DNA of 64,000 bases from Eopsaltria australis (Eukaryota; Chordata; Aves; Passeriformes; Petroicidae). Under the pieces are notes generated by a model. That model saw only the letters and a program-made list of their open reading frames with translations, did no database searches and had not been told where the DNA came from. The position numbers and the translations under genes were made by a program. The number at the start of each line of letters is the position of its first letter. Positions within the stretch are counted from its first letter, which is position 1. The stretch lies in contig JAVTVJ010000518.1 in the NCBI GenBank assembly GCA_034509425.1, forward strand, positions 496,001 to 560,000, written 5' to 3'. Positions 37,970-50,104 of this stretch are shown here, piece after piece.

Positions 37970-38335
37970 CTAAACTTGCTGAAGGTACACTCTGCCCCAT
38001 GATCCAGATGATCATCTCTTTGGGCCCACCAATTTAACTAAATTTCAATCCACTTCAACATTTGTTCATCCCCCCATACATCAACAGCTTGTCTATGAAG
38101 AATTTGTGGGACCATCAAAGACCTTACTGAACTCCAGGCACATAGTGTCCACTGCTCTTCCCTCTTCTGTCAGGCCAGTCATTTCATCATAGAAGTTTAT
38201 CAAGTTGCTCAAGCATTCTTCTCCTTGGTGAAGCCATGAAGATAGCTCATGTCATCCATGTGCCAGGAAATAGTTTCCAGAATTAGCTGCTCTTTCACCT
38301 TTTCATGATCTGGGTAAGCTGCTCCTCATCCTCGC
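37970..38335 (-). mobile_element. CR1 LINE fragment, reverse orientation (ORF2 reverse transcriptase part)
   Basis: Reversed CR1 text: AAACTTGCTGAAGGTACACTCTGCC, AATTTCAATCCACTTCAAC, CCTTACTGAACTCCAGGCACATAGTGTCCACTGCTCTTCCCTC, AGGCCAGTCATTTCATCATAGAAG, and CTCCTTGGTGAAGCCATGAAGATAGCTC. It covers the same ORF2 stretch that ends the neighbouring copy at 36.8 kb, so the two are separate insertions and not one split copy. No frame remains open. Confidence 0.92.
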
Positions 38336-38639
38336 TTCGTGTTCTGTGAAACAAGGCTGAAAACTCTTCTCTGTTATGCTAACACAAAATGTCAGTAAGA
38401 AATGTTTAAAAAAGTCAGTTCTAAGTTATTCACAGAACTCCAGAAGGCACAGTATGTTAAGGAAAAGACAACATGCAATGCAAAATGGTGTAGACATTGT
38501 CGGCAATGTAGGTAGGAACAAAAGCTTCTGTCATTACTCCGATGACAGAAGCAAGAAAAGGGAAAATGTGGACCCATTGCCCAACGAGACAGGGAAGTTG
38601 GCTATATAGACTGAGGACGCTTATACTAGTGTACTAATG

Positions 38640-39070
38640 AAACTGGGACTGAAAGGATCTTTTTGTGCTCTTCTACACCAGATACTGAGTCTGTTTATCT
38701 ATTTGTTCTTCCTGGACAGCCAGAGAGGAACCCTTCCTGCTCACACCGCTTGGGCAAACTGCTCTGCAATCTGCTATGCCGTGTCCTCACTGCTGTGCCC
38801 CACCCCTTCCTGATGTGCCACACCCTCTCTGACCTGCCATGCTCCTGTTTGCTCAGGCTTCTTTAGAGATCTCTAAATTACCTCAACATTCCAAGCCCTG
38901 CTCCTGGTTGGCTGCTGGTGTTCCTGGGTCCTGAGGGGGTTCAGGGCTGCTGCTCGGGTGTCCCTGAGCTTGGGCACCCCTGTATGGCTCGATCAGGTTT
39001 TCTCCCCTGGACTTACTCCAGTAACTTCTGCTGCCTCTGTAGCTTACTAATTTACACAACATTGTGCCAA
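38640..39070. other. G+C-rich island, probably an unidentified retroelement or LTR piece
   Basis: About 430 bases stand out from the AT-rich surroundings, with repeated motifs such as TGCCACACCCTCTCTGACCTGCCATGC and CTGTGCCCCACCCCTTCCTGATG. The wording resembles avian LTR sequence, but I cannot name a family or see terminal TG/CA ends. The short plus- and minus-strand frames (38663-38866, 38918-39133, 39101-38883) over it have no recognisable domain. Confidence 0.35.
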
Positions 39071-41640
39071 AGTTGTTTGAAATGTGATAAATATTATGCA
39101 AATAAAAACAGCTTTGTTAGAAAACACAACTAAAAAACCAAACAAATAATAAAATCCACAGCAATGAGCTGTAATGCTCATCGGGCAAAAAATATTCTTA
39201 AAATGTGTCAAACAGATGGAAATATATCTCTGTTCTCACTTATCAACATCATATGTTGTAGTTAAGACTTATTCTACTTACTTCTGTCACTAATGAGCAT
39301 TTGCAGAAAAAATACAACCCAAATGCAATCATGCTCTGGCTTTTGTGGTTTGCAAAAAGACTTGCATGGGATGGAAAAAAAAAGATGACCAACAAAAAGA
39401 CCAAGGGTTTCAAAACATTCTCTATTCATCTGAAACTATACTTTGACATGTGCTACAAATGTAGAAGAAAGTAGATGCAGCATTTCTCCAAAAAGATCCA
39501 CAGATCTGAGTTTCTGTATCTTACTAAACAAAGTTTTAACTGATATCTATAGAGAGATACTGCAGTCTTCGGTTTGCCTCTGCCTAATGTGTGATCAATT
39601 TTCCCTCTATGGTATGTTAAATATAGGCAGTTAGAGAAGGGAACCAGCTCAAGAAAATAAATCTGTAAGAATAAAATAAAATGTACCTTTTGGAATCCTA
39701 ACAACATTCTGGAGTTAGGTTAAAATTGTATATGTAATATATTAACCTTCATCTATTGCATGGAATAGGAACATAGGAATATATCTTTCCCTGTAGGTCT
39801 CCGGGTGCTATGTCCATGTTGTGTTGTAACAAAAATGCAGCTGCATATAATAACAGAAAGAAGCAAACCACATCACAGAAATATTTCTGCATGCAATCAC
39901 ACATTACAAAAAATCATTTAAAGACAAGCACTCCTAGCTGAATTACTGTTGCAATGAAAACAGTCTTGACTCAGGGAATTTATTTTTAATAGAATTTATG
40001 TCCAATGAGCAGTGATTTCTGATCACTGATTTTGGAACTGGGCAGGACGGAAAAACCTCACATAACAACAAAATAAATACCTAATTATATAGCTTTCCTC
40101 TCCCTCCTCAACATTCAGCTTCAGACAAGCACCTATTCTCATTCATTGTCTCAACTTTCCTTGTTTTAACTCCAGGTAAATCTCATTCTGTCTCATTTTT
40201 TCCAATGAGCTGATGGGCAGCATTGGAATTGGGGTGTGGGATCATGTGCTTTAGTGTTTTCTTACATCTGGTTTTTGCTCATTAGTGTCCCTGCCTAGGC
40301 ATGTGGTGCCCATGGGCCTCAGTCCCTCAGAGGTCATCCTGACTCAGCATGGGTCACCTGTGGACAAAGTCTTTCAGGAGTGTCCCTCCTTTTCTGTGGA
40401 ATACATCCTTTCAAGAGAGCTTCTCCAGCAAAATTCCTGCTATCTAATGAAAAAAAGACTGTAGATGTGAGTACCATGGATCAGAAGGAGCAGATCTAAA
40501 ATCCAAAATATTTGGTGTTGGGGATCTGATGTTTACTTTACTTTAGAGAGTCTATAGCCTTGCCCCATTTACTGAGTGTCCTTTTGCAGCTGGAGTGTCT
40601 ATCTGACTTTATCTCCCATTTCAGTAATGTCTGAAAATAAAGCAGTTTGTGCACACATGATGATGTGAAACAAAGCATGGTAACTGGACACAAATATGAG
40701 ATTTAATTTAAAAATTCCCCTGATCTGAATAAAATGTTTATGTGGACTGTATCCAAGAGGTCCCAAAAGAAAATCAATTACATATAAGTCACATATGGCA
40801 ACAACATTTTTTACTACTTGACACATATGCAGTGCAGAAAGTCTGAGAGCACTCTTCTTCTATATCACCACAATATATATTTTTCTTTTGTCCAGATGTA
40901 TTGTCTCGAAGGAGTCTGACTGACTTCACTCTTCCTTGTAAGTATACATCTTGTAGAATACAGTGAAATGTCATGTTTGGGAAAAGCACATGAAAAACAA
41001 TAGTAAGATGCACACAGTTAGCCCAAAATGTCCTATATGGAACTCTACAAATGAAATTCGTCAACTGTAATCTCACTGAATTATAAACAAAGGCCAGCTC
41101 CTAATGTAGTGTCAGCTGCACAGACAGCTGGATTGTCAGGACGGACAAAAAGAAAGAAATGATAAAAAGTGAGAGAGTTCCTTAAAATGAAGTTTTCAGT
41201 ATTACTTACTTTGTCTGAAGAATTGAGGCTACTTTCACAAAATGTATATTAAAATGCAGAATTTAAACTATGTATGCAGTGAAAGAGAAATCCTGTCTAA
41301 AACAGGCTGACATGATCATGCACAGAGCTTATGTAAAGACACATGCAACAGCTGATGGAAATGCCTTTAATATTCTGCAAATGTGATGCTTTTTAAAAAT
41401 CTGTTAGTTGGAATCATAACTAATATAGCCTCGTATCGGGCTGGTTTAGATCGGTATGATTTATATTTTCTCATTGTCTCATTGTGATTACTCAGCAGTA
41501 GCCAAATAAAAGTCAGCGTCCTTCAAGAGGGAGTATCAGGGACCTGAAAGGTGGTTCAATGTCAGTTAAAATTTACTTCTTATTTGTCTATAAGTTTCTT
41601 CTGGTATTATTCATTATTGCTGTTTGCTGATTCTGACAAA
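39071..41640. other. AT-rich noncoding DNA
   Basis: A more G+C-balanced patch at about 40190-40440 has no known repeat signature. The minus-strand 95-codon frame at 41076-40789 has no recognised domain. Nothing else was noted. Confidence 0.5.
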
Positions 41641-41702
41641 ATACCTCATAATTATACAACTTTTTCCTTTTTGTTTTTTTTTTTTCCTCCTCATGCAAGC
41701 AG

Positions 41703-41824
41703 AAAAGAAGGTGATAAGAGGAAAAGATGGTGTGGATACAAACATTTTTGTGACAGATCAAAATGTTGATGGCCATGTTGACTGGTTTGCAAACTGTCAC
41801 AGTTTATTTGTTACGCATCAGTAA
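41703..41824 (+). other. candidate terminal coding exon
   Basis: Seen: a strong pyrimidine tract (about 41661-41691, T-rich ending CCTCCTC) precedes two possible acceptor AGs (41698-41699 and 41701-41702). An open frame then runs to TAA at 41822-41824, with residues K-V-I-R-G-K-D-G-V-D-T-N-I-F near its start and N-C-H-S-L-F-V-T-H-Q at its end. AATAAA lies at 41915-41920, 91 bases after the stop. Inferred: the last exon of a plus-strand gene or transcript. The tail is not recognised. Another frame over the same bases stays open to 41769, which weakens the case. T tracts and AATAAA are common in AT-rich DNA. Confidence 0.2.
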
Positions 41825-41914
41825 TGTCAAGAAACATTTATTAAGAAAGGTACTGGTTTTGAAATAACCTTTAATGGCCTTATTTTAAATATGTATTGTA
41901 TACAATGAACATCT

Positions 41915-41920
41915 AATAAA
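41915..41920 (+). terminator. AATAAA polyadenylation hexamer
   Basis: A canonical hexamer at the distance expected after the candidate stop at 41824. Only meaningful if the exon above is real; further hexamers occur near 42019 and 42041. Confidence 0.2.
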
Positions 41921-44900
41921 AGTGATTACCAAAATTTTTAAATATTTTTTATTATGATGAGTCATCTATCATTTTGTGAAAGCAATACTTATAATTTTTT
42001 TCTCAATCGTACAGTTAAATAAAAGTCATTATTTTTAAAGAATAAAGAATTCAAGGAGCTTTATGTATTTAAAAAAAAGAAATCTTTATTGAAGTGGTTT
42101 GTTCTTTATGAGTAAGTGGAAAGACAATTACAGACATTTCACATCAATCCCACCTCAATGCCTTTTAGTTGTTTAATAAAAGTTGTGCTTTTACTATTAT
42201 TATTTATATAATTAGTCGTATTTCCCAAATATCAATAAGAAGCATAAAATTCATGACTTAAGAGAGATAAGTGAGGCCCATGTCCAATTTAAGGCCGTAT
42301 TTTAATGATAAGGTTTTTTTTCACTTTCCTTTCCTTTTCAGTGGTTACTCTCCCAAAAGAAAAGGATTAGGTAAAATCTAACGCAATTTTCTCCAGCAAT
42401 GGGTTTTTCTGTTTTTTCTCTAATTAAGATATTTTTCTCTAGTCAAGAAATTCTCATCAGTGATCAGAAGAACATGTATTCCAGCTTGAATTCTGGACTC
42501 TCTCATTTTTCACCCCAAGAGAAAATTATAGGTAGAAGGATGTAAAGTAATTTGAGGGGAAAAAAAAAGAAAAAATGTCTGAAAAACCCCAAACATTTGT
42601 GCATATATGACAATTAAAACATACCAATAATCAGTATTTCATGTTCTAAAGCAATTTACATGCAATCAGATAGTAGCCTCTATCAGATGATTGCAGATTA
42701 GGAAAATATTTCATCAAGAAATAGGAAAAAGGCCACTCTTATTAGGATGTTATTTCAATTTTGCAATTGTTCTACTTTCTGTATAAATACTTCTGTGAAA
42801 AATATCTTATTTTTTTCCTTTCTCAGAGCACCCTATTATTCAAGTTAATGTTATTCAGCATAATATTTTCATTGCCAGTCTCATCTCTGACACTATCAGT
42901 CCCCTCTTAAACCTAAACCCAAAATAATCCATGAGTATGAATGATAAGATGAAAACAATAAACTTATTTTTGATAAGGTATGCATGTTAAAATTCCTAAC
43001 ATATGTTTATTTAAAAGTAAATTCTATTTTTTATTGCCTCTCTTCTTCTGGAGCTTTATTGATAGACTTCTTTATTTCTATATCATCACTACCTGATCAT
43101 TTTATAGACTTCATTTTAGAAGCCACGCAGCTTTAGTGAGATAAAATGCTATTTATACACCCCCCTGCTCTTCTCTGTGTCTGTGAGGGGATGGCAGGAC
43201 ATGATGTGTTCTACACTTGGAAAAGACACTTGGAAATTCCAACGCCTCATAGAGAAATGTATTTATTTCTTTTCCAGAATGTAGCTGAACCTTATTTCCT
43301 TTATCTGAAGAAACATAAACGTATATATTTACCAAATTTCAAAGTTCTTATAATCTATTTTAAATTGTTTTTTATAAATGCAGTTACAAATGAAGTACAG
43401 ATGCACCAATTTTAGGATTCTAGGTTTTGGAGAAAAGCCCTGAACTAAATATCTAAATTCTCTGGGTTTCAATGGACAAGAAATCCAGCAATAGACAGTA
43501 ATGTGTTAGCAGACAACTAACACTTCTCCAAATGGAAAGGCAGTCTTCTCTTACATATGTACCTATCCGATCCTCCTGCACTACATATAACATTACCCAG
43601 CAAATGGGAGAACCTGATGATAAATAGTCCTAAACCTCACAGTATTAATAAAATTTACGAAAAATAAACTCTTAGCAGAATTCAAGATTGTTTTGATTCA
43701 GCTCTGCTGATTTCTCTTCACTTCCCTTTTTCATTACTGGCTGGAAAGTAATTCAGCTGCCATAAGGGAATGAGATGAGGTTCAGTTTTTCTTCACCTTT
43801 GAAGAGATCTCTTTATTGTGTATATCTGACACTCCTAAGATTCATCCCTGTCTGCAAGCCATAGCTAATAGTACAGAGGTCATATATGCTTTTAAGGGAA
43901 ATATAGAAATAAGTCTAAATTGACTTTTTTCTATTGATGGAAAAAAATGTGATTTCACGCAAAATTAAATGTTCCTAAGACTCTTAGACTGCTTAGGCCT
44001 CGTTCATATTTATACTAACAAGATAAAAATAATTATTTGTTTTATATTTTTCTTTAGGAAAAGAAAGTGCTGATGCTTTTTATTTTTCAGTAATTTTGAC
44101 AGACACTGTTAGTGGGATTTATATAAATCTGATGGAATAGAATGTATAACCGGTAAAAGCAATCCATGAGCTGTAAAGAATTTCTGATCATACTGTTGCT
44201 GATTTCAAGATGTGCAAATAGTGTGAATCAGCTCTGATTTGTCACAAAACTTATTTACATTAATTATTTTAAATTGTGTTTTAAATGATTTTTCAAATGG
44301 AATTTAAAAAAATTACAAGGAAAATAAGTTACACTAGAAAAACTGTGGCTTCAAATACTGCCAGTGGCATATATGCCTTTGACCTGATTACTGAGATAAA
44401 CGACATTGAAAAAAAGAAAACCCTAAAAGAACAAGAAAGCCAGAACAAAACTTACCAGAACTATATCATCTTTGCAACATCACTGGAATGAAATGCCTTA
44501 ATTCAAGTTAATAAAAGTACAGAAAATAGTGCTTTTTCCTTTCGTGAGAGGCTAAAACTTGTATGCTAAGCTCATATGTATGTAAACAGGAGCAAACCTC
44601 AAGGAGGAAATCATGTTTTATAAATCAGCTATGCTCAGTAAACTAAATAACTAAAACCAGGGTAAAACTGTAGCTAAGATTTATTATGAGGAAGTTGAAT
44701 TAGTTGCTCGGATATATTTAAATTTTTTAATGTATGATTTTTTTAACCAGATTTCCTGAGATATATTTGAAATTAGCATATTCACCTTTTTCTATTCCAA
44801 AAAGGTAAAAAATAGCTTTTATCATATTGTCAAAACTTTTTTTTCCTAGTTGGAAGGTTGCAATAAATTTGTGCTTTTGGTCAATAATATATTCTGATAA

Positions 44901-47100
44901 AATATAATTTTATTATAAGCCTGTTTGAAGAAATATTTTCTATCTTTCTTCCGGTGAATTTAAAGATGATATAAAAATGTAAAGAGTCTTCAGGTAGCTA
45001 AAGTTTTCATTCACTTTTAGAAGCAAAAAGGTTCCAGTTGGCTGAGCCAAATAAGGTAAGTTGAAGGCAGTAATTAATAAAGAATCCTAGTGGCTGGTTG
45101 AGGGAATGCTTGAAAGGTTATTACTGTAGAATTGTTTAAATTAAGGTTTAATTTTGGGTTAAATCTGATTAATAAATGAGGAAGTCATCTGGTCCTACAA
45201 AGCCAGGTAAAATAAATTTAATTGTTTCTGTAAAAGAGCATCTGAAATCAAAATCTTCTACCATTTTAGAATTCTTAAGGAGGAAGGGAATAAAAACTGA
45301 TTTGAGGAGAAGCAGTCAGGAAACTGAGGAAATGTCATATTTAACTTAATCGGTGAATCACAAGTTGAAAGATAAGAAAAAATTATCTTTCTTCAGAAAG
45401 AATTCTGAAGCATTCAATCCAGAAAATACATCAGACTCATAATTACACAACACTGTAAAAGATATTAATACTTTATCTAATCATAAAAAGTGTAGATACG
45501 TAGCTTATTATTCTATCAACAAATATAAGTGTAGTGTGATTACATATAAAATGGAAATTCAGCTTTAAAGATTATGGAGACCTGCTTCATTCTGTCACTA
45601 AAAATTCTCTTCAGTGTAGATAGAGTTCATTTGGGAGATTGAAGATGGAATTATGAGAAGAAACAGAAAGAAATTAATTGGACCTCAATAAGGATAATTG
45701 ATTACTGAAAAATGTCCATCTTTTTCAATACACCAAACATTACTTCTTTATTACTTTTTCATACAGATGTTATTCAAACAATAACAAAAATCTTAAGAAT
45801 GTCTGTTTCAAACTAAAATCAAGAAAACATATGTTTCGCTGTTAAATATATATCATCTATAGCTGTGAAATCTTGGATAAGCTGACATCAGAAAAAGACT
45901 GTCTCCATTTCACCTTATCCCATTAAAAGCTGAAAATAATTTACTGAGGGAAAAAAAACCCTCAAAGTGAATATATTTTTCTCAAGACATGGTGTTTGAG
46001 GACTTTATCATCATATTAGTGAATCCCTTAATTTTGTTTCCATTGTTGTTGGATAACTGCCCTCTTTTCTTAGAAGTCTGATAAGCTATAAGTGTCAGGT
46101 GTATGAAGACTGTAGAACAGAAGAAAAAGATCAGTTACCTAATTTATCAGTCTCATAAAAGTCTTTGAAGCACAGACAGAAATGTTGAAGAGAGCTGAAC
46201 ATTTAATGTGAAAGCACTGGAAAGCGATTAAGGCCCTGGAGACCTGAGTTTCTCAGAAAACAATCTTAAAATGTGTGTGCAAATATGGGAAGGGGAGGAA
46301 GTTTTTGTTGTTTTGTTTTTCTAGTACATAATTTTATTTTTAGAGAAGAGAAAAATAAGCCTGTAAATCACAAATAGGCAAAATAGCTCACTCTGGGTCT
46401 TAATAGGTGGACAATCTTTCAATCTTTCATAGATCCTATGGAACTGTTGATGAGGCCTGACAGCCCCCTCAGCACTGGATTCACTTATCCCTCAGTTGTT
46501 GCAAGAGAATATTTTATTTGAAGTGCTCCCCTTTCTTCAGTACTCTCAATTTAGTAGCAAAAAATATATTCCTTTCATGGATGGTCAATTCAGCGACATT
46601 CTCCAAGCAATATATTGAAAAACTTTTGAGGCTACAATGAGTTTCTACTTCACCAGTATTCCATACAGTGAGCTTGAAACATACCCTCAGAAATGGGAGT
46701 GGCATTCATGCCCTCCAGAGTATGTAATATTCTGTTTAGCTGCCTTCACTTACTAACTCATTAGAGAGAATCCTTCAGATATGAAAACAGGATAAGTCAG
46801 AACATTCTGTGCTGACAGCCTCTCAGAAGCTGCTATAATAATAGTGTAGTCCTAGTCAGTTTAATGCTGAACAAAGTGAGATGATATGGCTAATATTTGT
46901 TTGAAAAAAGATGAGAGGCTAAGCAGCAGTACTTTCATGCAGATGACATTTCATAATTGCTATGTCAGTGATAACTAGCAATATTGCTTGGAATAAAAGT
47001 GTTGAAGCATAAACCAAGTTGCTTAGTAATAACTTAGCAGAATAATTCAATTACCTTTCAAGAATAGAGGTCTTACACTTTAAATCAATTAAACTTGATT
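41921..47100. other. very AT-rich noncoding DNA
   Basis: Over 5 kb without recognisable gene or repeat. A 35-base exon-like segment at 45021-45055 is noted in the findings. A 7-base inverted repeat GTGTTAG/CTAACAC lies at 43503-43523. Confidence 0.55.
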
Positions 47101-47101
47101 T

Positions 47102-47579
47102 CTAGCTCAATATTGTAATCTCCAACCACTTAATGTGAAGACAAAGCTGCTTTAAATGATCCCTTATGTATAGATTTATACAACCACAGTAGAAAATAAA
47201 AAGGAGAGGAAAAAGTCTGTTTGGATCAAAAGAAACTGAAATGTCTCTGTCTGTCAACACATCTAGTTCATCTAGATAGTTTAAAAAATGTGTCATTGCA
47301 GAATTTATCAGTGATATTACAGAAGGTTTTTTTTGTTTTACAGTCTGAGGAACCAGGACATGCTGACTCCTAAAACACTCCAATAGTGTATTATTTTGTA
47401 TATTTGGTTGTTTCCCCACAGAGGGAAAAAATGCAGTCCCTAACAATTTAACTGATTCAAAATTTTTCCTCTTATTGAAGTCAAATAAACTAAGTCTTTG
47501 GAAAACCTTTAGTTCTTCAGAATAATTCCGGAAATATGCATTGCACAATTTTGTTTGCTCCAACTTATTTTCATTGTAT
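47102..47579 (-). other. unrecognised minus-strand open frame, about 158 codons
   Basis: The frame is open from just after a TAA near 47579 down to the stop at 47102. The longest listed start is TTG at 47563; no ATG lies near the 5' end, so it would have to be an internal exon or a chance frame. The composition looks protein-like in the middle, with stretches such as L-N-Y-L-D-E-L-D-V-L-T-D-R-D and F-D-P-N-R-L-F-P, and a hydrophobic segment follows near L-L-F-I-F-Y-C. No strong acceptor is visible upstream. No family is recognised. It is the longest non-repetitive frame in the window, and the length is unusual but not decisive for AT-rich DNA. Confidence 0.15.
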
Positions 47580-48699
47580 TAGCTCAAACAGGTAATAACT
47601 TATGGTTTTATTTTCTTGTTTTAAAAAGGAATTGGACATATGGATGGATTTAATTTATATCCCATAAACAAGCATAATAGAACTAGGACAAATTTGACTT
47701 TCTCCTAGAGATAGTCTCCTTACTTGCTTGAGGATTGCAATTACTGAACAGGACCAACTGATTTAAGTGTGACCTGCAAAAATAAAAGGCCAGGAAGAAA
47801 TTAATTTAAATTAATTACATTTCATGTATATGCTTTAACACATAAAAAATATCAATGGCCAATGAATTACTGTTATCATTATTTGGAAAATTATCACTGT
47901 GGAAAAGAAAAGTGTCAAGTATTTGTATGAATAGCCTTTCTTTTGATTTATAGGATTTTTGACAAAGAAAAATATGAATTATTTTTATAGCACTGCCTTT
48001 CCTGTTTACAAACTGCCTTTTTTGCTGTTTCCAAATGTTTTGAACTCTGGAGCAGTTATTAATTTGTACTGTCAGATAGATCAGCTTGTTATTGTAAATG
48101 ACTACGTTTGGACCCAAACACCTAAAAACTTTTTCTATACTTTTTAAAAGATAATATTCTCTGTGTTGCCTTTGATCTATTTTCCCCCCTTTCTTATACT
48201 AAAGAAAAATTTACTATTATAGCAACTTTTAATGGTTTGAAATCTCCATGTAAGCAAAAGGCCCAGAACAAATACCATGTGCTTTCAAACTTAATTCTTT
48301 GTTTCTATTTCATGCTGCATTTTTCATAAACATAGAGACTCAGAGTACCTATTAAAGACATTTGTTTGACATTTTGATATTTTAGCAATATTTTTACCTT
48401 GATTTGTAGTTCTTAACTCCAGCTTTCTGGTTAATGCATCTGTTGGAAGACAGCAGAACTACAGTTTCCAGAATGATCTTTTGCTTGTTTATCCAACAAT
48501 GCATGCAGTTGTTATACAAAAGATGATCATATCTCCAACCATATTCTGCTTTATAAATACTGCAACCTGTGACATGGGAAGGCAAGCTATGGAAAGTTAT
48601 ACTGTAACTATAAACAGTTGTTTCCTGAAATAACCATTTCCATGTGCAGCGGCGGCCAGAAAAGTCAATGAGGTACTCAGAATGAACAGGAAAGACATT

Positions 48700-49130
48700 A
48701 GGATGAAGAAAGAGAACATTATTTCCTACCAAATAAAATACCGGCATCCTGCGAACGGTGTTTATTTCTGGTCTCTTAATTTTAAGAACTTTGAGGTGGG
48801 TGTGAAGAGGTACAGAAAAGAACATCTATACACTGATGACCAGGATATTGTAAACGACTCAAGAGTAGGGCTTAACAAAGCTGGAGTTCTTGGAATAGAG
48901 CAGGCTGAGAAGAAATATGGCTAAGATTTAGAAAATCATGAAAGGAGTAAATAAATTGAACATGAATGGTTAGTGATTAAGGGACTTGAAGGCCATCAGT
49001 TTCAGGTATATAAAGGGGGTCATTTTTTAAAACAGGAGTTAGGAAACATCAGAAACACACTGAACAAAAGAGTGTAGATATAAAAAAGGTCTATGAAAAA
49101 GACATGTCCAAAAAATCAATTAAACACCTT
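48700..49130 (+). mobile_element. diverged CR1-like 3' region
   Basis: Patches in the right order recall another CR1 subfamily 3' end: TTCTTGGAATAGAGCAGGCTGAGAAGAAATATGG, TTAGAAAATCATGAAAGGAGTAAATAAATTGAAC, GGGACTTGAAGGCCATCAG, and AAAACAGGAGTTAGGAAAC. These parallel the 'group of tenses' seen in CR1 copies that read GAGAGGAGATATGA, TATAAAATCATGAA and AACTAGGGGTCATCA. Similarity is modest and the boundaries are guesses. Confidence 0.45.
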
Positions 49131-49180
49131 CCAGGAGAAAAACTCCAGAATCGCATTTCAAGAAGATTTTATCAGGCTTA

Positions 49181-50104
49181 TGTGGCAAGATTTTTGTAGC
49201 AGTAGAGCTGCAAAGGTGGTGGTTGTGGAAAGAGATCAGGAGGTGCCCCTATGTGTAAGAAAGACATCTCCTGGTGGCTCCAAGACAGACATGCCACTGG
49301 CTAAAGTTGAGCCATTCATCAACTTTGGTGGCATCTCTATGATAACATACTTGAAAAAAGGAAAAAAAATACTGGGCTGGAGCTGTATAAGAGAAAAAGG
49401 TGAAAGGAAAAACCCTGCAGACACCAAGGTCAGTGAAGAAGGGGGAGGAGGTGCTCCAGATGCCTGTGGCCCATGGAGAAGGCCGTGGTGAGACAGGTTG
49501 TCCCACTGCAGCCTGTGGAAATAACCACACCAGAGCAGATACCTACCCTGCAAGCCATGAAGGTCACTACATTGTAGAAGGTGAATGTGCCCTGAAGGAA
49601 GCTGCTGTCCATAGACACCCTGTGCAGGAGCATTCTTTCTGGCAGAGCTGTAACATGTGGGAGAGGTTCTTTAAGGAAGGACTTTCCATGGGACCTACTC
49701 CATCCTGTACAAAGGAATAGCGTGAAGAGAAAGGAGCAGCCAAGACCAAGTATTTATGAATTAACCACAGCCCCATCCCCATCCCACTGCACCACTCAGT
49801 AGTGAGTAGGTGGAAGAGTCAGGAGTGATGCTGATCCTTGGAAGAAAGGAGGGTTGGGGAAGAAGTGGTTTTAGTTTTGCTCTTATTTCCTGCTATATTA
49901 GTCTCTTTTTAACTGGGAGTAAATTAAATTAATCTTCCTCAACTAAATTCATTTTTTCCTGTGTCTATAATTTGTGAGTTATCTCCCTGTTGTTATCTTG
50001 ACCCGTGAGCTCTTCATCATTATTTTTCTCTTCCTTTGTTGCTGAGCAGCGAGAGTGAGAGCAGCAGATGGATATCTGGAAGCCAGCCAAGGTTAACTTA
50101 CCAC
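49181..50104 (+). mobile_element. near full-length avian endogenous retrovirus LTR (probably solo)
   Basis: It starts TGTGGC and ends TTACCACA, consistent with TG...CA LTR ends. Inside are features I associate with a widespread avian LTR: GCCACTGGCTAAAGTTGAGCC, a TATA-like GATAACATACTTGA near 49341-49353, CTGCAGACACCAAGGTCAGTGAAGAAGG, a run of diverged ~50-base units containing 'GCAGCCTGTGG...GAGCAG' text, and the U5-like CTTGACCCGTGAGCTCTTCATCATTATTTTTCTC near 49998. The usual AATAAA before U5 is degraded (AGTAAA near 49917). No primer-binding site or gag-like frame follows, so it is most likely a solo LTR. Flanks AGGCTTA and AGGACTA match in 5 of 7 bases, so a target-site duplication is only possible. 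The ERVL assignment is from memory. Confidence 0.8.

Noticed and set aside
49093..49782. Cluster of overlapping open frames of 67-132 codons on both strands
   Set aside because: They lie inside the LTR, which is more G+C rich than its surroundings, so frames stay open on both strands; none has a retroviral protein motif.
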